A DNA stretch of 6,803 nucleotides from contig JAJDDL010000109.1 of NCBI GenBank assembly GCA_029260335.1, positions 1 to 6,803 of the forward strand. Reading direction: 5' to 3'. The position numbers were made by a program, and so were the translations under genes. How positions within the stretch are numbered: position 1 is the stretch's first letter; the number at the start of each line of letters is the position of its first letter. Shown piece by piece: positions 6,285 to 6,803 of this stretch. The DNA is from Phycisphaerales bacterium (GTDB taxonomy: Bacteria; Planctomycetota; Phycisphaerae; Phycisphaerales; UBA1924). The notes under the pieces were generated by a model. That model was given only the letters and a program-made list of their open reading frames with translations. It made no database searches and was not told the origin of the DNA.

Positions 6285-6461
6285 GACCGTCTCCCAAACA
6301 AAGGCATTATTCAACAACCTACTCTGGTGCCCCACTCCCGACTTTGAACCGGAAATACGAGGCAGAGATCCTAGCCCGACAGGTGCGAAAAGTCACCTCA
6401 AAAACCAACCCCAACCACAACCCAACCCACTGCCCAATCCAGAATCCAACCCAGAATCCAA
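6285..6461 (-). other. secY-rpmJ spacer, G-rich on the transcribed strand
   Basis: This 177-base spacer contains no gene; adk, map and infA, which often lie here, are absent. The first part of the transcript after secY (6461 down to 6405) is strongly G/U-rich, with G-runs at 6450-6452, 6433-6435, 6426-6428, 6421-6423 and 6409-6412. The runs from 6435 to 6409 could form a three-tier G-quadruplex with loops of 4, 2 and 8 bases. I saw no clear terminator and no good promoter in the remainder. Confidence 0.55.
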
Positions 6462-6462
6462 C
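6439..6462. repeat. Perfect tandem duplication of a 12-bp unit
   Basis: CCAGAATCCAAC occurs twice without a gap (6439-6450 and 6451-6462). The second copy ends on the first base of the secY stop codon (read on the plus strand as CTA). The pattern looks like a replication-slippage duplication in the C-rich spacer. Confidence 0.85.
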
Positions 6463-6803
6463 TAGTTCCGGGGCCCGCGAATCTTGGCTCCGCCGCCCCC
6501 ACCACCGCCGCCTCCGCCGTCCTCCTGGCCGCCCAGGAAGCCTGAGAAGTTGCGCATCATGAGGTTCGCCTCGACCCGCTGGAGGAAGTCCAGGCTCACC
6601 GAGACCACAATCAAGAGCCCCGTGCCCCCTAGGAACTGAGTCACCGAGTAATCGATCCCCAGGCTCCGGTTGATGACCATCGGCAAGACCGCGATCACCG
6701 CCAAGAACGCCGCCCCCACATAGGTGATCCGTTCCATCACCGTTTCGAGGTACTCCGCCGTCCGCGGCCCAGGCCGGAGCCCGGGAATGAACGAGCCGTG
6801 ATC
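6462..6803 (-). CDS. secY: Preprotein translocase subunit SecY, C-terminal part (partial at right edge)
   Basis: The last 113 residues of SecY, the channel subunit of the SecYEG translocon in the inner membrane; the start lies beyond the right edge. DHGSFIPGLRPGPRTAEYLE (1-20) is the conserved cytoplasmic loop before transmembrane segment 9, known to matter for SecA and ribosome contact. Segment 9 is about residues 26-45 (ITYVGAAFLAVIAVLPMVI) and segment 10 about 57-75 (FLGGTGLLIVVSVSLDF). QRVEANLMMRNFSGFL then leads into the cytoplasmic tail. The tail is unusual: after GGQED come ten glycines (96-105, DNA 6489-6518) and then AKIRGPRN, where many SecY proteins end shortly with a KxRIRG-like basic motif. 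The stop is TAG. It is the first visible gene of the secY-rpmJ-rpsM-rpsK-rpoA-rplQ series. Confidence 0.97.
   Translation of the reverse strand, partial: DHGSFIPGLRPGPRTAEYLETVMERITYVGAAFLAVIAVLPMVINRSLGIDYSVTQFLGGTGLLIVVSVSLDFLQRVEANLMMRNFSGFLGGQEDGGGGGGGGGGAKIRGPRN

Noticed and set aside
6285..6360. Possible promoter with a GAATAAT -10-like string before rpmJ
   Set aside because: No -35 at proper spacing; one weak AT-rich hexamer is not enough.
6439..6462. CRISPR-like direct repeats
   Set aside because: Two 12-bp units directly adjacent with no spacers; a simple tandem duplication.

Overview
This GC-rich bacterial window holds the end of a core ribosomal-protein/secretion operon on the minus strand and, facing it on the plus strand, a pair of aldehyde-dehydrogenase genes. 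The gene content suggests a planctomycete, possibly of the Phycisphaerae. The main reasons are the RpoA N-terminus (MRVRWRGMELPTRVV, which I recall as typical of planctomycete RpoA), an enlarged ribosomal protein L17, and an alpha-type operon without rpsD. The lineage call is inference and is only moderately secure.

Plus strand, left part (1-1609): the C-terminal half of a catalytically complete aldehyde dehydrogenase (1-714, running off the left edge) is followed 34 bases later by a 286-residue protein (749-1609). The second protein has only the N-terminal/cofactor-binding part of the ALDH fold and no catalytic-cysteine domain. Together they look like a split version of the two-domain ALDH16 enzymes: one active subunit and one pseudo-ALDH subunit. 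A short degenerate repeat occurs in opposite orientations on both sides of the second gene.

Minus strand, right to left (6803 down to 1714): secY (3' part only), rpmJ with a GTG start, rpsM, rpsK, rpoA and rplQ, closed by a strong intrinsic terminator at 3273-3305. The canonical adk, map and infA genes between secY and rpmJ, and rpsD between rpsK and rpoA, are absent here. After the terminator come an unrecognised 146-residue gene and pheS (phenylalanyl-tRNA synthetase alpha). pheS converges on the ALDH pair and has no pheT beside it.

The minus-strand genes work together in protein synthesis and export: the 30S subunit (S13, S11), the 50S subunit (L36, L17), RNA polymerase alpha, the SecYEG channel and tRNA-Phe charging. 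The most unusual points are the split ALDH16-like pair, the large L17 insertion and tail, the ten-glycine run in the SecY tail, and a G-rich secY-rpmJ spacer with a perfect 12-bp tandem duplication. I saw no tRNA, rRNA, CRISPR array, insertion sequence or phage gene. No stretch over 300 bases lacks a gene.
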